A DNA stretch of 64,000 nucleotides, taken from assembly GCF_000092905.1 (NCBI RefSeq), contig NC_014098.1:2542001-2606000 (forward strand). Direction: 5' to 3'. Shown piece by piece: positions 43,006 through 51,739 of this stretch (position 1 is its first letter; each line of letters starts with the position of its first letter). The stretch is from Kyrpidia tusciae DSM 2912. GTDB lineage: Bacteria; Bacillota; Bacilli; Kyrpidiales; Kyrpidiaceae. Both the position numbers and the translations under genes were made by a program. The notes under the pieces are model-generated. The model worked only from the letters and a program-made list of their open reading frames with translations, searched no databases and was not told the DNA's origin.

Positions 43006-43451
43006 CGCCCCTCTTCCCTGACGAACTGGGCCAATTTATCCATCAACGCCAAAAGTTGTTTTTGCTCGTCGGACTCCAGGCGGGCAAAGGGCTTTGCGAG
43101 CCGCCGAATCCACTCCTGCTCCACCGCCCGAACCACCTCTTCCCCCCGGGGCGTCAGGCGGACGGTCCGACCCCGGGCATCCCGGGGATCCGGCTCCCGG
43201 CTGAGCCATCCCACCCGTTCCAGACGGTCCAACATCTGGGACATGGCGCTGGGGCCGACATCCACCCTCTGGGCCAACTCCCCCACCGAACACCCGCCAG
43301 TCCGCTGGAGCTTCCTTAGAATTATCCACTGCACCCGGGTGGGTTGCCGGCGGGGCTCGCCGAACCATCCCCCCCGAACGTATCGATTCACTGCTTGCAA
43401 ATGTTCAAAGAAGCGCTCCAACCCCGCCGGATCCGGTTCCATCTGCTTCAT
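43002..43451 (-). CDS. MarR-family transcriptional regulator
   Basis: A 149-residue winged-helix protein with the MarR recognition region (GGCSVGELAQRVDVGPSAMSQMLDRLERVGWLSREPDPRDARGRTVRLT). It heads the efflux operon, so ligand-relieved self-repression is likely. A TATAAT at 43475-43480 (minus strand) lies just before it, in an AT-rich region that could hold the operator. Confidence 0.92.
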   Translation of the reverse strand: MKQMEPDPAGLERFFEHLQAVNRYVRGGWFGEPRRQPTRVQWIILRKLQRTGGCSVGELAQRVDVGPSAMSQMLDRLERVGWLSREPDPRDARGRTVRLTPRGEEVVRAVEQEWIRRLAKPFARLESDEQKQLLALMDKLAQFVREEGR

Positions 43452-43551
43452 CTGTGCCCCTTCCTTTCCGATCCATTATATCACGAACTAAAATATTGGG
43501 TCGAGAGATGGGCCGGTCATCCGGTCGGCCCCGCCCGGTCGCTCGCTCCCC

Positions 43552-43923
43552 TCAGATCTTGCCACTCCCGAGCCACAGCCCGAGGCCACCCGCCAAAAGC
43601 CCGAGATACAGCGATGTGGCCACATATACCACGGCCTTTTTCCGATTTCCTTCCCACCAGAGAAAAAACGCCTCATAACAAAAAGTCGAAAACGTCGTAT
43701 AGGCCCCGCAAAACCCCGTTCCGAGCAGCGCATACCAAGTCGCGGACAGGGCGCCCCCGGCTTCCCGCCCGGCCAGCACGCCGAGGAAAAACGCCCCGGT
43801 CAGGTTAATGATCCACGTGCCATACGGAAACAGCGGCATCCACTTCCGAGCCACCCAATTCCCGAGGGCAAACCGGGCCCAGGTGCCGAGAACCCCGCCG
43901 ATCGCCACCCACAACGACATCAT
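43552..43923 (-). CDS. crcB: Fluoride exporter CrcB/Fluc, second subunit
   Basis: About 123 residues from the first of two adjacent ATGs. Four membrane helices and the motifs GTWARFALGN, NLTGAFFLGVLAG and GTGFCGAYTTFSTF are diagnostic for Fluc channels. Many Bacillota carry two different crcB genes whose products form an antiparallel heterodimer. The start overlaps the stop of the first crcB gene (ATGA). Expression is controlled by the fluoride riboswitch upstream. Confidence 0.93.
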   Translation of the reverse strand: MMSLWVAIGGVLGTWARFALGNWVARKWMPLFPYGTWIINLTGAFFLGVLAGREAGGALSATWYALLGTGFCGAYTTFSTFCYEAFFLWWEGNRKKAVVYVATSLYLGLLAGGLGLWLGSGKI

Positions 43924-44303
43924 ATTTGACCCCTCCGATGTATCCAGCCCATCGCCGTCTGATGGCCGGCATAGGCTAACAACAACCCCCCCGCTGCACT
44001 GACGTGGAGATAGAGCAGGGCTTCCCAAGGATGCCCCCCTGTCACCAAATGCAAGGTTTCAAGCACGAGGGTGGAAAAGGTGGTATACGAGCCCACGAAT
44101 CCCGTCCCGACTCCCAGGCGCACCGCCGCGGGCAGTGACCACCGTTCCAAAGCCAGGGTGAGGAAGAGGGCCAGCACATACGCCCCGGAAAGATTGATTC
44201 CAAATGTCGCCCAGGGCCAGCCCGTGGAGGGCTGTAGCAACGATAACCCGTAGCGCGCCAGACTTCCCAGGATGCCGCCTGCCGCCAGAGCCCACCACAA
44301 CAT
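43920..44303 (-). CDS. crcB: Fluoride exporter CrcB/Fluc, first subunit
   Basis: A 127-residue Fluc subunit with GILGSLARYGLS, INLSGAYVLALFL and GTGFVGSYTTFSTLVLE. The Phe and Asn residues lining the fluoride path and the central GSYTTFST break are present. It is the gene next to the riboswitch and is followed by a second, divergent copy, which suggests a heterodimeric channel for F- export. Confidence 0.93.
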   Translation of the reverse strand: MLWWALAAGGILGSLARYGLSLLQPSTGWPWATFGINLSGAYVLALFLTLALERWSLPAAVRLGVGTGFVGSYTTFSTLVLETLHLVTGGHPWEALLYLHVSAAGGLLLAYAGHQTAMGWIHRRGQI

Positions 44304-44360
44304 TTTTCTACCGCCTCCCGCTCCAAGACCCCAAGACCCGGCAAACGCCCGGGCTCTTTC

Positions 44361-44395
44361 AAAAAGAAACTCCTACTGACCACTGTCAGTAGGAG
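44361..44395 (-). terminator. Riboswitch-controlled terminator before crcB
   Basis: On the minus strand CTCCTACTGAC and GTCAGTAGGAG form an 11-bp stem with an AGTG loop, followed by TTTCTTTTT. The 5' arm is shared with the 3' end of the aptamer, so fluoride binding should prevent the hairpin and allow readthrough. Confidence 0.85.
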
Positions 44396-44440
44396 CCATC
44401 ATCTGCGCAGCGCAGCCATTGGTGAGCTCCATCACCCTGG
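44389..44440 (-). promoter_or_regulatory. Fluoride (crcB-motif) riboswitch aptamer
   Basis: Minus-strand reading: GGTGATGGAGCTCACC, then AATGGC, a short GC hairpin and GATGATGGCTCCTAC. These are the conserved GATG core, the H-type pseudoknot elements and the closing CTCCTAC of the fluoride riboswitch family. Placement before two crcB genes fits the class completely. Confidence 0.92.
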
Positions 44441-44455
44441 AGTTCTCTCATCCCC

Positions 44456-44484
44456 AGTGTACGCAGAAAGGCTTGTCCCTGCAA
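44456..44484 (-). promoter_or_regulatory. Promoter of the riboswitch-crcB transcript
   Basis: TTGCAG (44484-44479) and TACACT (44461-44456) are 17 bp apart on the minus strand, about 15-20 bp before the aptamer. Confidence 0.6.
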
Positions 44485-44489
44485 CCCGC

Positions 44490-45356
44490 CTACTCGTACG
44501 TATAAAACCCTTTGCCGGATTTTCTCCCGAATTCTCCCCGCTCGAACTTCTCTCGCAGGATTTCGGGCGGCTTCATGGCCGGGTCCCCGGTTTCGGCGTA
44601 TTGTTGCTGCATGACATAATAATTGACATCAAGCCCCGTAAAATCCATGAGCGTAAAGGGACCCATGGGGTGGTTCAGGGCCTTGGTCGCCGCCAAGTCG
44701 ATGTCTTTAAAATCGGCGATCCCCTGTTCATAGAGATACATCGCTTCCTTAAACAAAGCCATGAGCAGCCGATTCGCGACAAATCCCGAGATCTCTTTTT
44801 TTAGGAGAATCGGGGTTTTGCCGATTCGCCGACACAGTTCCACCGCCGTGTCTGCCGTATCCTCAGAAGTTTGGGGGTTCATCACCACTTCGACGAGTTC
44901 CATGACCAGGACCGGATTGAAAAAATGCATGTTGCATACGTTCTCCGGCCGCCTGGTGGCATCGGCGATTTTTGAACTGACAATGGTGGAACTGTTGGTG
45001 GCGAGGATGGCGTGGGCCGGTGCCAGCTCATCCAACCGAGCGAACAGCTCCCTTTTGGCATCGAGCTTCTCCACGATCGCCTCAATCACGTAGTCCGCAT
45101 CCCTCACCGCTTCGCCGAGATCCGTCGTCCAGGACAACCGGCTCCAGGCTCCGTCCACCTGTTCCCGGGATAATTTCCCCTTCTGTACCCGTTTCTCCAA
45201 CTGCTCGGTCAGCACCTGCCGGGCCCGTTCGAGGCTCTCGGTCGCGATATCCTGCACCTTGACCGGATACCCGGCCAAAGCGCACACCGCCGCAATCTGG
45301 GTTCCCATCGCTCCGGAACCCACCACGCCGATTCGTTTTACCGCATCGATGGACAC
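44490..45356 (-). CDS. 3-hydroxyacyl-CoA (3-hydroxybutyryl-CoA) dehydrogenase
   Basis: About 288 residues from the GTG at 45356 (GGGGAG 8-9 bases upstream). The NAD fold opens with IGVVGSGAMGTQIAAV. The catalytic segments LATNSSTI and CNMHFFNPVLVMELVEVV (His) and GFVANRLLMALFKEA follow. It oxidises (S)-3-hydroxybutyryl-CoA, or runs in reverse, in fatty acid, butyrate or phenylacetate routes. It stands alone with no thiolase or crotonase nearby. Confidence 0.92.
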   Translation of the reverse strand: MSIDAVKRIGVVGSGAMGTQIAAVCALAGYPVKVQDIATESLERARQVLTEQLEKRVQKGKLSREQVDGAWSRLSWTTDLGEAVRDADYVIEAIVEKLDAKRELFARLDELAPAHAILATNSSTIVSSKIADATRRPENVCNMHFFNPVLVMELVEVVMNPQTSEDTADTAVELCRRIGKTPILLKKEISGFVANRLLMALFKEAMYLYEQGIADFKDIDLAATKALNHPMGPFTLMDFTGLDVNYYVMQQQYAETGDPAMKPPEILREKFERGEFGRKSGKGFYTYE

Positions 45357-45491
45357 CTTTGCGTCTCCCCTTCGCATCCTATTCGTTGCTACGACTTCGG
45401 TGATTGGTTAACGCCGGTGAACAGATCGGTTCAATCCCCACCTCACCCTTGTTCGTTTCCGCCCCCAGAGACCATCACCCGGTTCGACAGA

Positions 45492-46271
45492 TCACATCAC
45501 ACTGGAGCCCCCGTCCACCGTCAGGACATGGCCGGTCACATAGCTCGATGCCGGTGAGGCTAAGAAGATGGCCGCACCTTTTAATTCACCTTCCTCGCCA
45601 AATCGCCCCAGAGGCGTCCCCCGCAGAATGGTGTCTCCGTTTCGTTCGAGGATCACCCGGCTCATCTTGGTCGGGAAAAATCCCGGGGCAATGGCGTTCA
45701 CCAGGATGTTGTACCGGGCCCATTTTACAGCCAAATCCCGGGTTAAACTGATGATCGCCCCTTTGCTGGCACTGTACCCCACGGCATCGAGCACCTCCGG
45801 AGGAGATCCGACAAGACCCGCCACCGAGGCAATGTTGACGATTCGCCCGCCTTGCCCCCGCTCAATCATGTGCCCCCCCACCGCCTGGGACATCAAAAAC
45901 GTGCCTGTGACGTTGGTCTCCATGACTTTACGCCAGGCGTCCAGGGGCATATCCACCGCTGGCGCTCCCCAGGATGCGCCACTGTTATTCACAAGAATAT
46001 CGATGTGGCCAAAGGTCTTCAGGGACTCATCCACCACCCGGCGCACATCCTCCGGTTCCGCCACGTTACACGCCAAGGGCAGGGCCTGTCGTCCCAAAGC
46101 CCGCACCTCTTCGGCCACCTGCTCACAATTCTCCACCCTTCGGGAACACAGCACCACATCGGCCCCCATCTCCGCGTACCCCAGTGCGATCTCCCGGCCC
46201 AATCCCCTCCCCCCACCGGTGATGATCGCCACTTTCCCAGTTAAATCAAACAGATCCCGGGCGTGTACCAC
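45492..46271 (-). CDS. Short-chain dehydrogenase/reductase
   Basis: A 259-residue classical SDR starting at a GTG with GGGAGG upstream. It has the NAD(P) motif TGGGRGLGREIA, NNSGASWG and the active site Ser, Tyr and Lys (IASVAGL, VGYSASKGA). The C-terminal YVTGHVLTVDGGSSVM is typical of FabG/gluconate dehydrogenase-like enzymes. The Arg in CSRRVENC after beta-2 suggests NADPH. The substrate is unknown. Confidence 0.9.
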   Translation of the reverse strand: MVHARDLFDLTGKVAIITGGGRGLGREIALGYAEMGADVVLCSRRVENCEQVAEEVRALGRQALPLACNVAEPEDVRRVVDESLKTFGHIDILVNNSGASWGAPAVDMPLDAWRKVMETNVTGTFLMSQAVGGHMIERGQGGRIVNIASVAGLVGSPPEVLDAVGYSASKGAIISLTRDLAVKWARYNILVNAIAPGFFPTKMSRVILERNGDTILRGTPLGRFGEEGELKGAAIFLASPASSYVTGHVLTVDGGSSVM

Positions 46272-46404
46272 CCAAACCTCCCCCCAGCCTCAACCAAATG
46301 GTCGTTTCATTGTGCCTGGTTCTCACCGGGGCCTCGCCAGAACCCCGGCTTTCCCATTGCCCTTGGCCTCCTTATTAGTTCGACACCAAAGCCGCGAATC
46401 CTTT

Positions 46405-46770
46405 TTACTCTCGCCAATGGTACAAACAATCCAGCAAGACCACCGCGTGGTTGTGGACCTCGTCCTTGGCCGCATAGACCAGGGTGACCGTCTCCCGCTC
46501 CGCCGCGTGCAGAATCTCCTCGACACACCGGCGATGCACGGGATCGCTCCGGAGCTCCTCCTCGTACCGACGGCGGAACTCAGGGAATCGATCGGGCTGA
46601 TGGCCAAACCACTTGCGGAGCTCAGGATTTGGGGCCACCTCCCGCATCCACTGATCGATCCTCGCCTCGGCCTTGGCGAGACCCCGGGGCCACAGGCGAT
46701 CCACCAGGATTCGTCTCCCGTCCGTCAGATCCGCCGGTTCGTATGCGCGTTTCAACCGGATCGTTCCCAT
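46405..46770 (-). CDS. DUF488 family protein
   Basis: A 121-residue protein with the family start IRLKRAYEP, then RILVDRLWPRG, EVAPNPELRKWFGH and a final VTLVYAAKDEVHNHAVVLLD. DUF488 proteins are small soluble proteins of unknown activity, also known as YeaO-like in enterobacteria. There are no clear partners here. Confidence 0.9.
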   Translation of the reverse strand: MGTIRLKRAYEPADLTDGRRILVDRLWPRGLAKAEARIDQWMREVAPNPELRKWFGHQPDRFPEFRRRYEEELRSDPVHRRCVEEILHAAERETVTLVYAAKDEVHNHAVVLLDCLYHWRE

Positions 46771-46804
46771 CTTTTACACCCCACTACTCTTTTACCGCAG
46801 TTCG

Positions 46805-47344
46805 CTACTCTTTCCAGGGTTGCCCAAAGCGGTCAACGAAAATCACCCGGTCTTTGGCATGAGGCGGTTTCCCCTCCGGCCACGCCGCCGGCCGACCCAC
46901 TCCGAGGATCGCCAAAACCCGCCGATCATCCGGCAGGTGGAGAACCTCCCGCACATAGCTCTCCCGGCGGGCCGATTCCTCGGCGTCCTGGGCGTGGTAC
47001 ACGGCGCCAAAGGCCATCCCCAGTCCCTGATCCACCGCCGCGAGCCACATAAACGCACAGGCGATGGAGCCATCCTGCACCCAGTACTTGCTCACATCCG
47101 GCCGTCCGGTTACGACAATCCCCGCCGCAGCGCCGGCCAACCAGGGCATGTACGGCGTGGTTTGGGTCAACCGAGTCAAAATTCCGCGATCTTGGATTAC
47201 AATCAGTTCTCTGGAAATCAGGTGATTCCCCGTGGGAGCCCAATATCCCGCCTCCACCACCGCCCGGAGCACCGCCGGTTCCACCCGCGCATCCAGAAAC
47301 TGCGTCAACTCGCGACGCTGCCGAATCGCCTCCAGCACATCCAC
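46805..47344 (-). CDS. Nitroreductase-family protein
   Basis: 179 residues from a GTG at 47344 that has GAGGAGG eight bases upstream. A longer frame reaches 47869 but crosses the divergent amidase gene. The sequence shows the FMN-binding RQRREL start, AGYWAPTGNH, then DGSIACAFMWLAAVDQGLGM and a final VLAILGVGRPA. It should be a dimeric flavoprotein reducing nitro, quinone or similar compounds with NAD(P)H. Confidence 0.85.
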   Translation of the reverse strand: MDVLEAIRQRRELTQFLDARVEPAVLRAVVEAGYWAPTGNHLISRELIVIQDRGILTRLTQTTPYMPWLAGAAAGIVVTGRPDVSKYWVQDGSIACAFMWLAAVDQGLGMAFGAVYHAQDAEESARRESYVREVLHLPDDRRVLAILGVGRPAAWPEGKPPHAKDRVIFVDRFGQPWKE

Positions 47345-47504
47345 ATCCGTCGCCTCCTCGGTGCATATCATAAATTCCGGTGAGTTTACTATACCATATC
47401 GCCCTCTGGAGATCGGAATCCAAAGGGCCCTACGTCTTATATTTTTGTGATAAAGTACAAGACAGGAAGTATCATAAATTGGTTCCACGAGAGGGGACAC
47501 GCCG

Positions 47505-48812
47505 ATGAACGACTCAAAGGGTAGTCCGACCGTGTTCGTGAACACATTTACGAATGGAGTGCTCGACCCAAACCAGCCGATGTTGGGGCCTGTACGGGAC
47601 GGCGGACACATTGTGGCCAACACAACCCCGGGATGTTGGGGGCCCATGATCACGCCGGCCATCCGAGGTGGCCATGAGGTGACCCGGCCAGTTTTTGTCG
47701 CTGGAGCCGAGGTCGGAGACGCTATCGCAATCCGTATCCAGTCCATCCGGGTTACCTCCATTGCAACCGCGTCCGGAAACGACCGTACGGTGGAAGGCAG
47801 TTTCCTCGGGGACCCGTTCTGCGCAGCCAAATGTCCGGTGTGCGGCACAATGTATCCGGAAACACGCATCGAAGGTATCGGCCCTCATTCGATCCGCTGT
47901 ACGAACTGTGGGGCTGACGCCTCACCATTTCAATTCACCAACGGATATACGATCGCCTTCGACGAAAACTACGAACTTGGCGTCACCCTACCCCGTGATG
48001 CGGCTGAACGGATCGCGGCAGATGGACGGCAATTCATGGCCACCCCGGAACATTCGATTCAAAATCCTATCGTAACCTTTGCGCCCCACGACATTGTTGG
48101 GGCGGTGGCCCGAGTCAGACCGTTTCTCGGGCAGTTGGGGACCACGCCGTCCCGGCCGATGCCCGACTCTCACAATGCCGGGGATTTTGGATCATTTTTG
48201 CTCGGCGCCCCTCACCAATATGCCCTGACACAAGAAGAACTGGATGAGGCGCGAACCGATGGACACATGGACATCGCCAGGGTTCGGGAAGGTGCCATCC
48301 TGGTTTGCCCGGTTAAAGTCCCCGGTGGCGGAGTCTATCTGGGTGATATGCACGCCTTACAGGGCGACGGTGAAATCGCAGGTCATACGTGTGATGTGTC
48401 GGGGGTGGTCACCCTACAAGTTCACGTGATCAAAGGCGCAAATCTTGAGGGGCCGATCCTGATCCCTAACGAAGAAGACTTGCCTTATCTCGCCCGACCG
48501 TTAACTGAATCGGAAAAGGCGCTGGCGAAAGCCCAGGCGACCAAGTGGGGATTCGACGCGATTGAGGAAACGGCCCCGGTCTCCGTTGTCGGCAGCGGTG
48601 CAACGTTGAACGCCGCTACGGACAACGCGCTCGAACGAGCGGCCCGCTTGTTCGGCATGTCTGTTCCCGAGGTCAAGAACCGCGCCACCATCACCGGTTC
48701 GATCGAGATCGGCCGGCACCCTGGCGTCGTGACGGCCACGTTCTTGGTGCCGGTCGATCGACTGGCCAAAGTAGGCCTCTTGCCGCTAGTACAAGAACAA
48801 TATCGTCTTTAG
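47505..48812 (+). CDS. Acetamidase/formamidase family protein with zinc-ribbon insertion
   Basis: A 435-residue enzyme of the FmdA/AmdA family. Recognisable parts are FTNGVLDP, NTTPGCWGP, the metal-binding DSHNAGDFG region, PGGGVYLGDMHALQGDGEIAGHTCDVSG and the late VDRLAKVGLLP. Between residues about 105 and 135 two pairs, CPVCG and CTNCG, form a probable zinc ribbon that I do not expect in standard formamidases. It hydrolyses short amides to acid and ammonia. A strong terminator follows. Confidence 0.88.
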   Translation: MNDSKGSPTVFVNTFTNGVLDPNQPMLGPVRDGGHIVANTTPGCWGPMITPAIRGGHEVTRPVFVAGAEVGDAIAIRIQSIRVTSIATASGNDRTVEGSFLGDPFCAAKCPVCGTMYPETRIEGIGPHSIRCTNCGADASPFQFTNGYTIAFDENYELGVTLPRDAAERIAADGRQFMATPEHSIQNPIVTFAPHDIVGAVARVRPFLGQLGTTPSRPMPDSHNAGDFGSFLLGAPHQYALTQEELDEARTDGHMDIARVREGAILVCPVKVPGGGVYLGDMHALQGDGEIAGHTCDVSGVVTLQVHVIKGANLEGPILIPNEEDLPYLARPLTESEKALAKAQATKWGFDAIEETAPVSVVGSGATLNAATDNALERAARLFGMSVPEVKNRATITGSIEIGRHPGVVTATFLVPVDRLAKVGLLPLVQEQYRL

Positions 48813-48860
48813 GTCGAGAGGACAAAGCAGTCGAGGAGCCTTTACACTCCTCCGACCGAA

Positions 48861-48893
48861 GGCGCCCTGGGTTCCCCTCAGGGCGCCTTTTCC
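48861..48893 (+). terminator. Intrinsic terminator of the amidase gene, inside the hemerythrin gene end
   Basis: GGCGCCCTG and CAGGGCGCC form a 9-bp stem with a short loop, followed by TTTTCC. The second arm is also the last codons of the convergent hemerythrin gene. Confidence 0.75.
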
Positions 48894-49384
48894 ATCTTGC
48901 GGTTCGCCCGGGCGAGAGCCTCCGCCACCTCCGCCCGCTCCTCCGGCGTCAGGATTCGGCTGATCATCGGGAAGAAATAATGATCCTCTTTCTCAATATG
49001 CCGCAGAACCAAATACGCCAACAGGCGCACAGCATCCCCCCAGGGCCCGGCCACATCTCCGATCCCCGCCCGGGGGTCCATCCCCGCCACCACTTCCCGG
49101 TGCCGCCTGCGGATTAAATCGTGTTCCGACCGGAGCTTCACCGCCGGCCCGGCCACGGCGGAAGGAAAATACGGCTCCACCTTGGGCAAGACAAACTTTT
49201 CCTCATGGACAAAATGATGATCGATTTCCCGCCCGAGTTCCCCGAGGGCCAGGCGGTACAACTCCGGGGATCGATCCCGGCGCACCGCCTCCATCCGCTC
49301 AGCCAGTACCCGATGTTCCAATAAAAACGTATGGAACTCCGGGGCGGTCAACTCCATAACTGCCTGCCACTGCTCCCGACTCAT
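48878..49384 (-). CDS. Hemerythrin HHE-domain protein
   Basis: 168 residues from the ATG at 49384 (GAGGAGCGG upstream). The four-helix HHE motif is visible: FLLEHRVL, REIDHHFVHEEKFVLP, LRSEHDLIRRRHREVV and LVLRHIEKEDHYFFPMI, giving His and Glu ligands for a di-iron centre. Proteins of this type bind O2 or NO or sense iron. A link to the Fnr/radical SAM cluster 1 kb away is possible but not shown. Confidence 0.9.
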   Translation of the reverse strand: MSREQWQAVMELTAPEFHTFLLEHRVLAERMEAVRRDRSPELYRLALGELGREIDHHFVHEEKFVLPKVEPYFPSAVAGPAVKLRSEHDLIRRRHREVVAGMDPRAGIGDVAGPWGDAVRLLAYLVLRHIEKEDHYFFPMISRILTPEERAEVAEALARANRKMEKAP

Positions 49385-49617
49385 CGAACCGCTCCTCTCC
49401 ACCCGGTGATGACCCTCCGCGACTTCGAACAACCCCGCCCTTGACTTCCTCACCCCGCCTATAGGCTGGGGACTCCTTCCCCCACCAAGAGCCTTGTTGC
49501 ACCCCTTGGATCGGTCGCCGAAGCAGCCGACTCGCCGGCTCTAGACCGGGGTCTATCATAAAATTACATATTAGAACAAAAATTATGAAATCTTATTTTT
49601 TTAACTTCGTGTTTCTC

Positions 49618-50034
49618 TCAGTTATCATACTCCGGTATGTGCACCGCCGCCCCTAGTTGAACAAAGTCCCGATCGAAAGGGACCACCCCTGCGTCCGCAT
49701 CCCGGCTCCGACACACCAGGTATGCGTCTGTGAAATCGACGCTCTGGTCGGAAAACATCGTGAGGCTCTCGGTTAAACGGTCCTGGTCCTCGCAAGTAAC
49801 ACCTTCGAGAAGCAAAATCTCCGCTAACGCACGAGCGACATCCGAACGGTTTCGACGATACAGGGGGCCTGTGAGTACATAAATGCACTCAGCGAGAACC
49901 ATTGGCTCAATATAGAGAACAAACTCCCCCTGCTCCGCCTGCTCAAACAACTTCACGGAGGCCTGATACATTCCGGCATGGTCCCGCAACAGATACCGGA
50001 GAATGACATTCGTATCAACGAACAGTGTTCTCAC
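49618..50034 (-). CDS. PIN-domain toxin (VapC-like)
   Basis: A 138-residue PIN protein. The acidic site residues are visible in FVDTNVILRYLL (Asp), LAECIYVL (Glu), SVDFTDAYLV (Asp) and VVPFDRDFV (Asp). It would cut RNA unless bound by its antitoxin. The start overlaps the stop of the AbrB-type gene by 4 bp, the usual antitoxin-toxin order. Confidence 0.9.
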   Translation of the reverse strand: MRTLFVDTNVILRYLLRDHAGMYQASVKLFEQAEQGEFVLYIEPMVLAECIYVLTGPLYRRNRSDVARALAEILLLEGVTCEDQDRLTESLTMFSDQSVDFTDAYLVCRSRDADAGVVPFDRDFVQLGAAVHIPEYDN

Positions 50035-50306
50035 TGGTGGTCATTGTCCTTCCCTGACAAGCGTACACCCAACTCCTCCTGCGTTATCCGGCGAGCTTCG
50101 CGAAAGGGGATGTAAGGAGTTCCGTCCTGATGCAATGAGCCAGCTAGTTCCTTTGCGGTTTTCTTTCGGATTGGATGGATAACAATCTCCCCTTGGTCCG
50201 TGTACTGAAACATAACCTTATCTCCGATTTTGAGACCATGCTTCTTACGAAGCTCCAGAGGTATGGTGATTTGATATTTGGACGTAATGGTGCTGATGTG
50301 TATCAT
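50031..50306 (-). CDS. AbrB/SpoVT-type antitoxin
   Basis: 91 residues from the ATG at 50306 (GAGGTG at good spacing). The swapped-hairpin domain reads TSKYQITIPLELRKKHGLKIGDKVMFQY. The C-terminal half (FREARRITQEELGVRLSGK) should bind the PIN toxin. It probably also represses its own operon. GC content is lower than in neighbouring genes, which fits a mobile toxin-antitoxin pair. Confidence 0.88.
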   Translation of the reverse strand: MIHISTITSKYQITIPLELRKKHGLKIGDKVMFQYTDQGEIVIHPIRKKTAKELAGSLHQDGTPYIPFREARRITQEELGVRLSGKDNDHQ

Positions 50307-50503
50307 ATTTTTCACCTCATTCCCCAAACAGTTATCGGTATGAATATTACAGCTGTTCTCCCTGTCATGTCACTGTCATACACCATCTCGAGCCTGGGAA
50401 GTGGCCGGACCACTCGTAGAGGTCTTGAAAGCATTTACATCATGAAGATTGTGCAGGTGCGTGACGATTCACATCGAGTCCGGCCTTCCTCTACCTTCAG
50501 CCG

Positions 50504-51739
50504 TCACACCCCGCCCCCGGCTTCGGACGCGCCCCTCAGGACAGCGGGCACCCAGGGGCAGCTGGGATCACTCTCCAGATAATCCCCGGTCAACGCGTAC
50601 GCCCGGGCCCGGGATCCTCCACACACCCGGCGAAACTCGCACACCCCGCACTTGCCCTTGTAACCATCGGGGTCCCTTAATGCCCGAAGCACCGATGAAT
50701 CCCGGTAAATCTCGCGCAGCGAGGTCTGGTGGACATCGCCAACCCGGATCGGCAGAAACCCGCTGGGATACACCTCGCCTACGTGTGACACAAACACAAA
50801 ACCATTCCCGTCATTGACGCCACGGGGCGCCCGCCCGGATCCGCCGAACACACCCCGCCGCGCCTCGGTTCCACCCGGTTTCCCCCCACCGGTCCCAAAC
50901 CCGCCTTCCATCCCTCGCATCGTCTGGCGCCTTTGCAACAAAACCCGCCGATAGGGCTGGGCCTCGGTGGTCTTGATGTCGAAGGGAGCCCGATCCGCCA
51001 GCTCCGCCAGCCAACGGTAGAGACCTTCCTGGGTGGCGTAATCTACAGCGTCCTCCTTGCGCCCCCGCCCGGTGGGCACGAGGAAAAAGACACTCCACAG
51101 GACCGCTCCGCTCTCCGCCACCAGCCCGGCCAGCTCTTCCATCTCCCCGACGTTATACCGGGACACCGTGGTGTTGACCTGCCGCTCAATCCCTAGCTCC
51201 GCCGCGATTTTTAGAATCCGCATCGTCTGGGCGAAGGAACCGGACGTGCCCCGGAACCGGTCGTGGGTTTCCGCCCGTGCCCCGTCCAGGCTCACGGCCA
51301 GCCGCATCACCCCGGCCTCCTTCAACCGCTCCAAAGCCTCCCGGGTCACCCGGGGCGTGGCGCTCGGGGTCACCGACATGCGCAGCCCCCGCTCAGCCCC
51401 GTACCGCACAAGGTCGAACACATCCGGCCGCTCAAACGGGTCTCCCCCGGTCAGCACCACCAACGGGACCTTCCACTCGGCCAACTCGTCCAGAAGCCGA
51501 AACCCCTCTTCCGTGCTCAACTCCCGGGGGTCCCGACGAAACTGCGCATCCGCCCGGCAGTGCAGGCAATGCAGACTGCACGCCCGGGTCACCTCCCAGA
51601 TCACCAGAAAGGGCGTTGTGGCGTAATCCAGCGAAAAGGGCCGCGGGGCGGGACCGGGAATCCTGGATTCCTCGGTCCCAAACTCCACGCCATCCCGCAC
51701 CTTCCAACCCTCCCCTTCTTCTCCCCGGCTCGCCCTCAT
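50504..51739 (-). CDS. Radical SAM/SPASM protein, TIGR04053-like
   Basis: A 411-residue protein. The radical SAM cluster motif is TRACSLHCLHC, followed by VVLTGGDPFERPD and LAVSLDGARAETHD. The C-terminal SPASM region has CGVCEFRRVCGGSRARAYALTGD and SDPSCPW. The FLVIWEVTRAC start and GFVFVSHVGEVYPSGFLP segment match the TIGR04053 type. These occur near heme or nitrite-reductase genes, and the reaction is not settled. It overlaps the upstream radical SAM gene in an ATGA. Confidence 0.88.
   Translation of the reverse strand: MRASRGEEGEGWKVRDGVEFGTEESRIPGPAPRPFSLDYATTPFLVIWEVTRACSLHCLHCRADAQFRRDPRELSTEEGFRLLDELAEWKVPLVVLTGGDPFERPDVFDLVRYGAERGLRMSVTPSATPRVTREALERLKEAGVMRLAVSLDGARAETHDRFRGTSGSFAQTMRILKIAAELGIERQVNTTVSRYNVGEMEELAGLVAESGAVLWSVFFLVPTGRGRKEDAVDYATQEGLYRWLAELADRAPFDIKTTEAQPYRRVLLQRRQTMRGMEGGFGTGGGKPGGTEARRGVFGGSGRAPRGVNDGNGFVFVSHVGEVYPSGFLPIRVGDVHQTSLREIYRDSSVLRALRDPDGYKGKCGVCEFRRVCGGSRARAYALTGDYLESDPSCPWVPAVLRGASEAGGGV

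Noticed and set aside
47345-47869. N-terminal extension of the nitroreductase frame
   Set aside because: It crosses the divergent amidase gene. The GTG at 47344 has a proper ribosome site and gives a normal nitroreductase start.
49454-49617. Possible IS605-type end in the gap before the PIN gene
   Set aside because: Only short GC-rich similarity to such ends, no gene and no hairpin of the right form.
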